From Buddleja alternifolia (lineage: Eukaryota > Streptophyta > Magnoliopsida > Lamiales > Scrophulariaceae), in the NCBI GenBank assembly GCA_019426215.1, contig CM033391.1, positions 4,700,708 through 4,764,707 on the forward strand: 64,000 nt of DNA, read 5' to 3'. The notes beneath the pieces were generated by a model. It was not told the DNA's origin, ran no database searches, and saw nothing but the letters and a program-made list of their open reading frames with translations. The position numbers and the translations under genes are program-made. Positions 47,058-58,815 of the stretch are shown here, piece by piece. How positions within the stretch are numbered: position 1 is the first letter of the stretch; every line of letters starts with the position of its first letter.

Positions 47058-47929
47058 GGGAAAATTGCAGTTTTCATCCCATAAGTTGACCACATTTCAA
47101 TTTTGGTCCTATTGGAATGGGATGTGCCATATATAGTCCCACAAGTCAAATAAAATCTCAATATTGGTTTCATGGGAAATCTTCCGTTTGAAATTAACGG
47201 AGCAACGCGCGTACGTTGCAGACTCTTGTAAGTAATCATGTGAGGGACACATGATTACCTCCAACAACATATGCTCAAACCCAACCTACCCTCTTTCTTT
47301 CTAAAATGAAGAATTCTACTAAATTCCCACCCATTTTCACACCATTCTCTGAGATTACGCATTAAACTAAAAGAAGAAAAGTAAGAAAAGCTAACAAAAC
47401 TCTGAAGTGCAAATAAAAATAAAAATGAAGCAGCAGGCTGAAGCTCACTGGAGGTTTCTCCCAAAGCTCAAATGTACAATCTTCTACTTTAAAGCCATAG
47501 AATCGCGTACCTGGTTCTTCCTCCTTCCATGAAGTCTGTAAAATAATTTGTTTGCCGCAATAACACAAGATTTCTCTATTAGCGCTGACTTGTTTCCTTG
47601 AAAAGTTCATGACAGAGTCGAAATTTGAAGAGAATAATATAAGAGAGAAAAGCCCTAGTTTTTTTTGCGTCCAAATCTGATTTCCCCTCTTTTGTAGGCC
47701 AATTTTCCCACTCATTTGTGTCCAAGACATGTATTTTTCCCTCCATTTATTGTTCATAACGGGACTATGCAACGCACACGCGTTGCACCGTTAATTTTTT
47801 ACGGCACATTGCCCATAAGACCAACATTAAGATTTTATTTGACTTGTGGGACTAAATGTGATACATCTCAATTAAATTGGACAAAATCGAAATGTGGGCG
47901 ATTTATGGGATGAAAACTGCAATTTTCCA
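47058..47929. mobile_element. MULE-like element, 872 bp, carrying a GRF zinc-finger fragment
   Basis: Long inverted repeats (GGGAAAATTGCAGTTTTCAT left and its inverse at the right, with TTTGACTTGTGGGACTA-type matches deeper in) enclose about 500 bp. TTGTTAGCTA flanks both sides (47048-47057 and 47930-47939). A 9-11-bp duplication with long TIRs indicates a Mutator-like element. Instead of transposase it carries a minus-strand gene fragment (47362-47772), as Pack-MULEs do. Confidence 0.85.
47362..47772 (-). pseudogene. GRF-type zinc-finger protein fragment captured in a MULE-like element (136 codons)
   Basis: The frame contains ILCYCGKQIILQTSW at residues 68-82, PGTRFYG at 87-93 and EDCTFELWEKPP at 97-108. 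This matches the plant GRF zinc finger (CxCG, TSW, NPGRRFYGC, C-x-F-x-W), with Cys at 70, 72 and 99. The cysteine normally following RFYG is Phe94, so the metal site is incomplete. A hydrophobic tail (about 110-136) resembles the C-terminal membrane anchor of small plant GRF proteins. The first about 50 residues are unlike the family. M55 is a plausible alternative start. It lies inside the MULE-like inverted repeats. Expression is unknown. Confidence 0.7.
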
Positions 47930-49955
47930 TTGTTAGCTATCAGAACTAATGTTAGTTGTTTTGCCTTGGGAATTGTGTGATGAATTGAAAGTTAGTTTGA
48001 TTAGTGCCAATTAATCAAACCGTGAGGCACTCATTTGAATATAGTGATAGAATTCTCAATTACCATGGTGATTTCTTGATATATATGATTTAATCACTGA
48101 AAAAGCTATTCACCAATGTGATTGTACAACTCAATTAGATAAAGGAGTTGGATGTCTCAGTCAAGTGACTCGTGATTTTGCCTCAGGAATATATACATTT
48201 CCTTTTATACCTAATTAAGTAAATCTTTAAGTTATAAGCTAGTTAAGGGTGTATTTATTTTTAGTTAGCACGAGTTACCAGCTTATATCTATTTTTATAT
48301 TATTAGATTCAACCGAGCGTGATAAGAGTTTCAATTCATAAAGTCGGTGGAAAATCGTAAGCTTTGGATTTTGAAGTAAGTGATTCTTGATATTTTTCTA
48401 TTGTTACTCTTATATAAAAATGTATATGTATATAACTGATTCTTGACATGTTTATGTACTGTAAAGATAAATGAAAGGCTTTTCGATTAATATGAATTTT
48501 TCAAGAAATAGGATCAAGCATGATAAAAAATAAAGGAAAATGTTTCTTTGATTATATGTATATGATATGAACTAAATATGATTATGATATATGGAGGAAT
48601 TTTGTGATTTCGTAAGCTCTCAGATGCATGTGTATGGTCCATTTCCCTTGAGTTCATTTGTCCGTCCCCGGGGTGATCTGCGTGTTCTTCGGTCAAGAGC
48701 TCATCTGTTCTTCCTCTTGGCCAGTGGTCATTTGTTCGTACCCTCCGACCAAGGGTTCATCTGTTTTGTTCGCATTGGTATTTGTGTGTCATGCATAATG
48801 TGGTCTGTGAGTTAAAACTATTTGACTTTTGATTTATTGTTTGTAAATCCTCCGCATCTTCACAAAAGTATTTTTAAAATTATTATATCTTTTTGCTTAT
48901 GCTTGATTCGGTAGGAGAGTGTTGAGAATCACTTGCTGAGTATGCGACTCACCCCTTACAATATTTTTACCTTTTTCAGATACATAGCTTTCGTGAACCA
49001 ATGAGTTGGATAAGAAAGTTCACTCAATTGTAGAGATTAATTCAATAAAACTAGAATATAGGATTTTTTTTTTGTGTCTATAGCTTATGTAACTCTTTAA
49101 ATTTTTGTTTTGGTGGAATATTTTTTTAAAATTCTTAGATGCTCTGTACCTATTTTTGGATATTGCACGCTTCCGCCAAAATTTGAAATGTTATACATGG
49201 ATTGAGTTAAGATTGTGACTTCGTGTCATTGTGGTCCAGGACCATGGTACTTTAGAGCTAGATATTTGTTTTTCTTGCTTTTTTTTTATTTTTTTTAATT
49301 CTGATGCATTATGCTTGTAATAGAATTGTTATAGTTATTCTGGTTTGGAGTTTGGTTAGGAGTTTCTAAAAGTACTTCGTGTTGTCAAAAGTTGTCCTAG
49401 CTTTGGAAAGAAACGGAGCATCACATCTCATTGTTATTCCCATTATAGTTCTTATTACGATCTTCTTTTAAATTACAGAACAATTACAATAATATATGTG
49501 AAGGATTCAATGTGAGTATTCTAAAATGATTACGTAGAGCCTTGAATCCAAGAACCTGTGATCCCGTGGATCTTTTTGACAAGCGTAAATTAGGGGTGAT
49601 CGTTGTTCGATTTTGTGATTTTTTATTAATTTCAAACCAAATTAACCATATCACTAAAATATAACACTAAAATATAATAAATATTATTACTTTAAAAGTC
49701 TTAAACACAAATATTGATTGAACATATTACTAATCTTGTAAAAGATATAACCATATCAATTCAATAACAAATATTAAATAAAACCACAAATAGGAATAGT
49801 ATTCCGAGTAAAACATATTAAAAATTCAAATTAAAAAATAATAATAAGAAGAAATATATGTGTGTGTGTGGGAGGCTATGTCAGTAAAAACTCGTATTAT
49901 ACTCGTATAATATACGTACATACATATAATTGAAAAATACTTCCGTTTCCCGTAT

Positions 49956-50732
49956 TAGGGGTGTACGCGGTCGGGTTCGGCGGGTTTTAAAGAAAAAAAT
50001 CAACCCGACCCGATATATGCGGGTTGACAAAATCTCAAACCAAAATCGCATAATTATCCTTTCAAACCGAGCGGTTCGGGTCGGTCGGGTTTAATGTATT
50101 TAGCGGGCGGGTTGGCGGGTTATCAAATTATAATTATAGTTCTTACAACTTACTTTTAGTTTCAACTAATAAGTAAGAAACTAAATAACATATTTGTTGT
50201 ACATTTAACTAAAAAAATTGAGTTGGTGAGAAATACAAAAATAAATGGTGTTATTAAATAAAAGTTATATTTATCATGAATTGTAAACTCTAAAATATTA
50301 ATAAAATAAAATTATCTTATAAGTTTATCATCAAAATATACATTTACATCTTCGTTCAAATCAAGTAAAAACATATGTTCAAATGAAATAATTTATTTAC
50401 TCAAATTAAAAACAATGTGTTTTACATTAATATGAATAAAACCACTCTTATTAGAGTTTATATATATGCTATATAATTTTAAGAGTTTAGGGTTAATCGT
50501 TAACTCCCTCTCTATATAAATATATATATATACTTATGACATATACGATTAGAGGTCGGGTGGCGGGTTAAGCGGGTTACAATTATTAAACCCACCACCC
50601 GACCCGAAAGTGGCGGGTTGTAATTTTTTCAACCCACCATAATTATTTAGTAATTTCAAACCGACAGTTTTTGGGCGGATCGGGTCGGTTTGAGCAGGTC
50701 GGGCGGGTTGAGCGGGTTTATGTACACCCCTA
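49956..50732. mobile_element. Nested hAT-type element, 777 bp
   Basis: TAGGGGTGTAC at the left and GTACACCCCTA at the right are exact inverted ends. CGGGTTCGGCGGGTT and CCCGACCCG words crowd both ends, as in Ac/Ds-like subterminal repeats. No target duplication was found. A minus-strand frame (50549-50791) across it is just repeat sequence. Confidence 0.75.
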
Positions 50733-51151
50733 CACATTCTGAACGTAATAAATAATATTCGTATTTTTGAGTTGAACCATTTAGTACACATACTTTACGT
50801 ATCCCGTATAATACTCGATGAATAATACTCTAATTTTGGAGAATTTTTTTTTAATTTAAAACTTAAAAATTATTATTAATTTTTATAAACACTTATTGAG
50901 TATTATACAATTAAAAACTCTGAACGTTAATAATTTATCAAAATATTAATTATTGTCAATTAATGACTCATATAAAATATTATTTTTATAAATTAAAAGC
51001 GAGTACGAGTAATAAATCTTACAAATTTATATAGAACTAAGACGTATTTTAACTCCCGAATAATTAATTTATATCCGTATTATACTCGTAATTCTACGAA
51101 TCCGTTTATTTCCCATTCCCGTACATTTTAGCCGTATTTTTCACCGTAACT

Positions 51152-51660
51152 TTCAATAAAATTTCATAATATACACGTATGTATTAAATCACAAACTTTT
51201 CCCATTCCGTATTTTACTAACTATGGTGGAAGGTGGCGGTGCTGTTAGGGGCGGACGCAAGTGGACGCAAGGAGGGGCAGTGCCCCCACTGAATTTTTTT
51301 ATATATAGATATTTTTTAATTTTAATTCATAAATAACATTAATGCCCCACTCAAATTATCAAATGCACCCCTCAATTTTGAAAAAAATATTTTTTTACCT
51401 TACAAATTCAATAAAATTCCATAATATACACGTACGTATTAAATCACAAACTTTTCCGGTTCCGTATTTTACTAACTATGGTGGGTGGTGGCGGTGCTGT
51501 TTGGGGCAGACGCAAGTGGACGCAAGGGGGGGTAGTGCCCCCACTGATTTTTTTTTAATATATAGATATTTTTTAATTTTAATTCATAAATTACATTAAT
51601 GCCCCACTCAAATTATCAAATGCCCCTCTCAATTTTGAAAAATTATTTTTTTACCTTACA
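51152..51660. repeat. 255-bp tandem duplication
   Basis: 51152-51406 and 51407-51660 are diverged direct copies (TTCAATAAAAT, ACTAACTATGGTGG, GCAAGTGGACGCAAGG and GTGCCCCCACTGA blocks in the same order). They lie inside the larger hAT-like element and are non-coding. Confidence 0.85.
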
Positions 51661-52254
51661 ATTTTTTTTATATTTAAATTTTGCCCTCTCTCAAGATCGA
51701 AAAATATCACGTTTTCTTCCTTTACTTTGAGTTCGCCCTGCCCCCCCCCCTCCCAAACCCAAAACTCTGGCTATAACAAAAGAGGTATTAGAGTATAAAT
51801 TATGTCAAAAGTTGTAATTGAACCTAATTCCTTATTATATTTCTCCCCATAAATGTAGCGTACCGTACCGAGCCCCCTTAACAAATTTTATACCTATATC
51901 ACAACAATCTCGCCCCCTAGGTAAAATTCTTGGTGCCCCCACTGACAAAAAATTCTAGATCCGCCACTGGGTGCTGTTCAGTTTTCTTAACACTAATTTT
52001 GAAACCAAACTGCATAGGGCGGTGCAATTTTCATTTGAATTTTAAACCACGGTTTGCTTAGAAAACTGACAAAAACGGTGCGGTCGGTTCGGTGCGATTT
52101 TTCAAAATCAATGCTCACCCCTAGGGTAAGTCACAGTGGGCCTTAAGGAAACAATAATAATAATAATAATAAACCATGAACTCAGTCCTTATGAGAACGG
52201 TGACACTCAAATAATTGTTTCCATCAACAGCTCCAGACTTCTTCAAATTAACTA

Positions 52255-54549
52255 GGGGATAATTGAATCAACCTCCCCTGAACTTTAGACAATTAGCATC
52301 TACACCCTTCACTTTTAGTATATTAACATAAACCTCCCTTCCTTCAACTTTTTCATCAAATTTACTACTTAAAGACTAAAGTCTAAGTAGCATTAGATGA
52401 CATTGTAATAAAGTATTAAAAAAACCATCCAAGATTTAAAAAAATTCTAAAAATGCGTCTCTAATCATTTTGAGCCTTAAATTAATCAAATAACCTCGGC
52501 TACTTTTCTTAAACTAAAATAATAAAAAGGATAATAACAACTTAAACCTAGGACTATAGTATAAATAATTATAAGTTCATAAAATATAATATAACTAAGA
52601 AAGTGTCGAACATATATAAAAATATCTACAACAAACTAGACTTAATTGAAAGAAAAGAAAAACTCAAAGTATCACGCTACATATTCAATTCTAAATATGA
52701 AATTATATTAAATATAATATGAGAAAAATGTACTAAACAAATTGATTGAATAATGCCATAGAAGTAATAAATGATATCACAAATAAAAATAGCACATTAA
52801 GTATTTGTACACAAAAAACTAGTTATGAAATTAGAAATTTTTTTTTTTAATAATTTAAAGTTAAAGAGTTTAAAGTTATTTCTAGAATTATAGTTTCTTT
52901 CTTTTTAAAAAAAGTTATTTCTAGAAATTCTTCATTTTAGGAGTTTTATAATTTGGTTTTATTTCATTTAATGCCATTTTGACAATTTTCATTCAATTAA
53001 ACATTTTTAGCCCAAATATGAAGGGTGTTATAGTCATTAATTTGTAAAGTTGAAAAAAGTGAAGAAGGGATAGTCATGTGGGGGATGGGGTTAGGGCTGG
53101 GCAACAATTTTCTAAAACCGCCCGAACCGCCCGCACCGAACCATTTTTGTCAAATTGTTGTGCAAATCGTGGTTTCGACTTTAAACAAAAACCGCACCGC
53201 AAAATTGGTTTGGTTATGGTTTTGGACCAAAACCGCACCAAACCGAACCGCAAAACCGCCACTATTTTATATATATATATATTTATATAAATTTATATTT
53301 ATACATATGTATATTTATATACATATTAAGTTTTATTTTCTATGCGTTTATTTATTATTTCACATAAAAATTATGAATTTGTTATTTAATCATATTGAAA
53401 TTGATATTGAGAATTAAATTTCATTTGCTATAACTAATTATTTATTTTGAATTAGGATTAAAGTAATACTACATTAGATATATCAAATAACATGAAGCGA
53501 ACTGATGAACACCTCTATAGATTGATACCTTAAACCCTGAACCCTAAACTCTAACCCCTAAACCATGAACTCTGAACCCTAAACCCTAAATGCATGATAG
53601 ATTAAATAAATAATTAAATAGAATGAGTTTTTATCTAATATGGACCAATAAAAAATATATAACCATTATTGAAGTGTTCACCCAAGATGCGTGTTCATAT
53701 TTTCTTAAATTAACATGTTCATATCTTTTTGTAGGGTATGATAAACTATTTGGGTGCTAATCATATACCAAGAGATATAATAATATTGCATGGATATTGT
53801 TGTTTTAGAATGAAGGTGATCATAATTTTGCATTACAGCCTAAAATATTTTACTACAATTACTTTATTATTGTTTAGCTCACTTTCCAATCAAGTTTATT
53901 AATTTACAGGCTTTTAAGAAGAGAAGTATGAGTTTAATTGGCTATCATCTTCGATGCACTTCACTGTTGAAGTTGAAGTTGTGTGCAAGAATTTTATCAC
54001 TTGGCTAAACTTTTAATAGATTAATAGGTTGTTTTGTAAGTTAAAAATATCGAAAAATTTGTACTTCTCTTATTTTGTTTTAGCCTTGTGGACCAACTTT
54101 CATATTGTTTTCGTTTAAGCCTTGTAGGCTATTTCATTATTATGTATGGACTATTTAGTAGGACGACTTAGTCCAATATTTTAAGTTTTTGCAAAACTTT
54201 GATTATGTTACGTAGTTTTTGAATAAATATTGTTTGTTAAGCATAATTTTTATGTATCTGAATTATTATTATTAGATTTAGTTAGGTAATGTTTAAAAAA
54301 TGACATTTTTAGGCAAATATCCTGAAATATTTTTTTAGCTAGAAAAAAAGCGTAAACCGCACCGAACCGCTCCAAACCGCACCCTTGGTTTTATTTTTCA
54401 AAATGGCAATTTGAGATTTCTCTACTAAAAAACCGCATTGGCAATTCGGTTTCAAATTAGTAAAAAAAACCAAAACCGCACCACGAACACCCCTAGATGG
54501 GGTGGATGTCAAATACATATAATTAAGGGAAGGTCAATGCAATTTCCCC
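52255..54549. mobile_element. MULE-like element containing a nested hAT element
   Basis: The left end GGGGATAATTGAATCAACC and the inverted right end GGGGAAATTGCATTGACC form imperfect terminal inverted repeats. AATTAACTA (52246-52254) and AATTAACCA (54550-54558) match at 8 of 9 bases. Removing the nested hAT leaves about 880 bp. No transposase is seen. Confidence 0.7.
53092..54495. mobile_element. hAT-type element, 1404 bp, with perfect 8-bp TSD
   Basis: GATGGGGT flanks both ends exactly (53084-53091 and 54496-54503). The termini are TAGGGCTGGGCAAC and the inverted TAGGGGTGTTCGTGG. Subterminal AAACCGCACCGAACCGC-type words are abundant at both ends. The interior is AT-rich without a transposase frame. 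It holds a short telomere-like tract (about 53530-53590). Confidence 0.92.
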
Positions 54550-55321
54550 AATTAACCAGTGATAAGATCCGAGCTTGACCCATTTTACCAACAGGACATG
54601 AAACAACCGGAAATATTTGGAAAAGCATATAAAGATCCGACCTTCAACAAAAGTCAAAACCTATTTGTATTTGAATATTTTGTTTTTTGATTTGGACCAT
54701 TTTGATTTCTCTATTCTATCATCTTGCCAGTTCAAATATTTATTACACAATCATATACTTATTTTTTTTTCTAATTTTTTGATTACATGATACATGTCAA
54801 AAATATTAAATACTTTCAATGTACAACAACCATGTAGCAATCATTACAATCAACAACTAAGACAATCAGTTATTAGTTAACAACTACTATGAAAGTACTA
54901 GGGAAATGCCCACACATTTTTTATGAGAATAGAACTAAGACCTCTAACATCTTGGGTCTCAGTTTCGCCGGAGAACTATCCTTCATCTGCTTACAATCAT
55001 ATGCTAAATACTGTTAATGCACCAACATACACGTAGCGGTCAATTAATAACACATTTTCAGTTTGTTTTGAATTATAATCTTCATTGTTTACTCGGACTA
55101 CTGAGACTGTTGAGATAATAAAAGTATTCGTGCAAAAAAATTATTAGTGAATTAAATTTTCGTTCAAACGCTAGTTGAGTTGTTTGGAGTTTGTGATCAT
55201 GCTCAACTCAGTGCCCAACCCTAGTTTGTACAATCAATTGCATGTAGTGCTACATATTAATATCCAAAAATATGTACTTTGGGTTGGGATTTAATTAAAA
55301 CTTGATTTGGTGAATCTCTGT

Positions 55322-55445
55322 TATTTGTTTTTTTTTTCTCTTGGTTTCCCGCGGGTTTCTCCACACCACATTGGGTAAGGGACTACTCCCGCTTCGCGAT
55401 ATTGAGCCTGCCCCTAACCCGAGAGAATTTGTCACTGGGGGAGTC
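55322..55445 (-). mobile_element. 5'-truncated SINE insertion (minus orientation) in block B
   Basis: Read on the minus strand it starts near a B-box remnant (TTCGACTCCC), continues through a GC-rich body and ends in a poly-A run (T-rich at about 55328-55337). Flanks GAATCTCTGT (55312-55321) and GAATGTGTGT (55446-55455) match at 8 of 10 bases. Block A at about 39999 has the uninterrupted GAATCTATGTAAAT. This supports a retroposed insertion after the duplication. Confidence 0.65.
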
Positions 55446-55737
55446 GAATGTGTGTAAATTGACAAGTAAGTTAATAATTAAGTTTAAAAGAGAAGACAAT
55501 ATCTGGTATCAAAAGATTTGCTAAAATCTAGTAACAATTAATAATTGATTGAGGTACATTAGTAACCAAAAAAATTAATAATTGATTAAGGTACATTATT
55601 TCCATGAGATGCATGTGAGAGAAGTTTTTCATGCTTGATCATTCGCCATCCATCTCTATCAATGTATATCCAATACATTTATCAAAATGAAAACGAAGCA
55701 GCTGTAAGTTTTGCCGAATAAATCGAACTCAATGGAA

Positions 55738-58489
55738 ATGTATATTAAGCGTTCTAAATATATAAATGTAAAATGATGAGCTTTATATAGATAAATCCAA
55801 CTTTTTGCCCACAAAAATATTAGTACCTTTTTAGCATATTTGTGTATATAATCACGAGTCTAAGTATCTTTCATCATTTCTCACTAACATCGTTTTCCGC
55901 CTTACTTGTATTCATGCAAGTTGATTTGTTTCTTTTGTCCTATTATTCTTTGTAATAATGTAAAATACATATATGTTTTCATATTCTTATATGCAGTAAC
56001 ATAAAATATATATTTTTGATATGATATTAGAAAGAGAAAAAAAGTAAACTTTAGATTACATTAGTATACTTGTGTCTATAAATAAATCTTTTTAAAAATA
56101 ATAAACACAAAGCAAATTGTATTCTCATTCAATTTATTGATATTAATTTTTGTACAATTTTCCAACTATTATTCATTCTAATACTTTAAGCACATGTGAA
56201 CTTCCAGCTATATATATATATACACACACATAATGGTAACCCTATTTGAGAGTTGTAGTTTAAACTTATGTATTCTTATATATATTCATAGAAAAATTGA
56301 CTAAATAATATAAGTATTTTTTAGAATATAAGTCTACTTGTTTTGCATAAAATATAATAATTTGTGTGTCATGTATTTTTACTTTTAAGAATAATATTTT
56401 GATCTATTAAAATGTAAGATAAGTTTTAAAAATAATATTATTCTTTTAGCATGTGCATAGATATGATAACTAATATACGTATTCTTTCTATTAATTATCA
56501 ATAATATATTTTTTCTTCTGTGAGACCACCTTATTATTATTATTATTATTATTAAATCAATCACTATTTTTAAGAAGTATTTAAGCACATGCAATATTTA
56601 TTCTATTTGAATGTAATTTTTTTTTAAAATGGCATTATTCTTTTAGCATGTTCATATATACAATAATTGGTCTACGTATCTTTCCTATTTTATATCACTA
56701 ATAATTATTTTCTTTGTGAGATCCATGCAAACTAATTTATTTCTTTTCTCCTATCAATCTTTCTAATAATGTTGAGAATGTATATATTTTTCTCCATATT
56801 TGTAGATGTAGTAATATATAGAGTATATTCTTTATTATGTGATCATAAAGAAAAAGTAATTGTAAAGGAGTACTTCATATTACTTAAGAATACTTGTGCA
56901 TATTCTTTTCCAAATTAGTTATATGTACACCACATTCTCACTAAACTTACTTATATAATTTTATTTTCAAGCATATTTTTTTTACATTTGTTATTCATTC
57001 TAATAAATGCAAGTACGTGTGAAGGTCTACATACATGATGATAATCCATTTATGCAATCATGTTATAATTTTAACTTATTTGTCCTTTTATACACTCATA
57101 ATAATAATAAAAAGCTTTATGTAAGAAAATAATTCCTCAATATTTTCATAATATAGATCTATTTATTTAATGTCAAATAAATACTCCATATGCCTCACAG
57201 TTATTATTTCTTCTCCTCCGGATGTGCCAAAAGAAAATTTCACTTCTTAAAATGATTCTTTATATTCAAAGTTACTAACCTAATACTAATAACTAGTAAT
57301 CACCACTACAAAATACTTTTAGGTTTTAACAATTTAGGATTATCAAAAGGGAGCTGATATTGGCACTCCAAAAATTACTATTGAAGCCCCACTTTTCAGT
57401 ATTTTTAGAAAGAAATTTGTATTGAATAGTGGAGTGCCAATAACACTTTTGGAGTGCCAATATCATTTACCTTATCAAAATTAATAATCAATTCTTTTTC
57501 TTAAGATAGAGATAAGAACATTCGAGATAACCTCTTGTCTAATGTCTCACTTGAAAAATTAGAAAATTCATTTAATATGATCGCAACCCTTTAAAAGATG
57601 GGATAAGTCTTTGATAACTCGATGGACAAATTCCGATCTATGGGGAGATCTTAGATGCATATAAAGAATTGTACTTTGTTGAAACTTAATCAATTATATA
57701 TGGCCGTTTTATTGTATTATTATTTGTACACGACTCGATAATTAATTTGACATAGTGTTTTCACTTCTTAGGAGCTAAGCATTGAGTTGTCCTACATAAG
57801 TTAGATTCTTTAGATTTAACTTTTGTTTGTGCACGGTGACATGTAAAAAATAATTGGTTTGGCACAAAGATTTTGAAATCTAGTAAATATTGTAGGAATA
57901 GTTACATAATGAATTTTTTATCAATTATTTATAAGGTGTTGACCGTTGTAAACAAAGTAGAAATCTAGTTATTTTCTTTATTTTATATTAAATGGTGTCC
58001 TATAACTATTTGGTTTCTTTTTTCTTAAATGGTGTCCTATAACTATTTGGTTTATTTTTCCTTAAACGCTTATCAATTATCTTCCCATTTTCATGAAGAT
58101 ATTTACCAGTATCACGTTTGTCACTAATTTTCGGTGGAAAGATTTTTTCAGCCCAGGAGAAATGATGGGGATCAAAAAGGAATAGGATAAAATTAAGGGA
58201 TTTAGTAGCTTTATTTTTAGTAGAATATTTGAATGATAATTTAGTGATTGTGTTTCCATAGTTAGTTTCCTTAGATCAAGTTATTTCCTTTGTCATGATT
58301 TGTAGAGTCTATAAGTGATGAGGCTCAATGATCACTTAACTCATCTTTGAATGTATTGAAATTGAATATTCTTGTAACCAAAACTAAATAAATTAGAATA
58401 TTCTTAGTTTATTCTAGATTGTTAGGTTAAGTTAGAATAATCTTTAGTTTTCTTTAATTTTCTTATCTTTTGGTTACTTGTTCTACCTT
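55738..58489. other. AT-rich gene-free stretch between block B and the recent duplicate
   Basis: No coding region or intact transposon was recognised. It contains a TTA microsatellite (about 56531-56553) and a short inverted repeat at about 57350-57470 (ATATTGGCACTCC against GGAGTGCCAATAT), possibly a tiny MITE. A roughly 40-bp direct duplication lies at about 57988-58067 (AAATGGTGTCCTATAACTAT twice). Confidence 0.6.
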
Positions 58490-58748
58490 ACTGGGAATTG
58501 GACAAAAGTATGTGAAAATACATTGTGATAGTCAAAGTGCTATTCATTTAGCAAAGAACCAAGTTTATCATGCAAGGACGAAGCATATTGATGTTCGATA
58601 TCATTTCATAAGAGAGATACTCGAAGAAGGTGGAGTCAGGATCGAGAAGGTCCATACTACTGAGAATCCTGCTGATATGTTGACAAAAGTTGTGACTGCA
58701 ATCAAGTTCAAATTTTGTTTGGACTTGATCAACATTGTCAAAGTTTGA
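58490..58748 (+). pseudogene. Duplicate 3' tail of Copia RNase H
   Basis: This matches 44981-45239, giving only the last about 86 codons, with IHCDSQSAI and the HIDVRYHFIRE end. The codons just upstream in frame (58470-58489) are unrelated flanking DNA, so the apparent ATG is accidental. Confidence 0.93.
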
Positions 58749-58815
58749 AGATTGGTTTTGGTGACCCCATTTGATGAGGAGATTGAAGATTTTGAAATTC
58801 GCCAAGGTGGAGATT

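Larger units (their letters stand above)
46606..49243 (+). mobile_element. Solo-LTR-like gypsy insertion, interrupted by a MULE-like element
   Basis: It starts TGTAATGCCCCG, the usual opening of long plant gypsy LTRs. A TATA-like TGTATAAATACA is at about 46760, and a typical 3' LTR segment (CTCACCCC, then TTTTTCAGATAC) at about 48950-48985. Block A lacks it. Relative to block A about 170 bp (37581-37757) is missing at the junction, so no target duplication is seen. Excluding the nested element it is about 1.75 kb. No polyprotein is present. Confidence 0.6.
44981..50491. repeat. Source copy of a recent >=5.5-kb duplication
   Basis: Every stretch compared is identical to 58490-64000 at a constant offset of 13,509 bp, including homopolymers and a GT microsatellite. 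The repeat starts inside the Copia RNase H frame. Its right limit is hidden by the window end. Confidence 0.95.
49591..52123. mobile_element. hAT-type element, 2533 bp, with other repeats nested inside
   Basis: The left end TAGGGGTGATCGTTGTTCG and the inverted right end TAGGGGTGAGCATTGATTTT are paired. Flanks GCGTAAAT (49583-49590) and GGGTAAGT (52124-52131) match at 6 of 8 bases. Block A at 38474-38481 has the uninterrupted site GGGTAAAT. No intact transposase is visible. It contains the hAT element 49956-50732 and a 255-bp tandem duplication. Confidence 0.72.
46288..55737. repeat. Duplication block B (older paralogue of block A)
   Basis: It starts at TTTTTATGTATGT beside the copied RETICULATA-RELATED exon and follows block A in order to CGAATAAATCGAACTCAAT (about 55720-55737). 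It is longer than block A because of an LTR-like insertion, hAT and MULE elements and a SINE. Divergence from block A is a few percent in the exon and more downstream. Confidence 0.82.

Noticed and set aside
58470..58489. ATG-initiated start of a 92-aa frame joining unique DNA to the Copia tail
   Set aside because: The ATG is in unrelated flanking DNA. Copia homology starts only at 58490, so the fusion is accidental.
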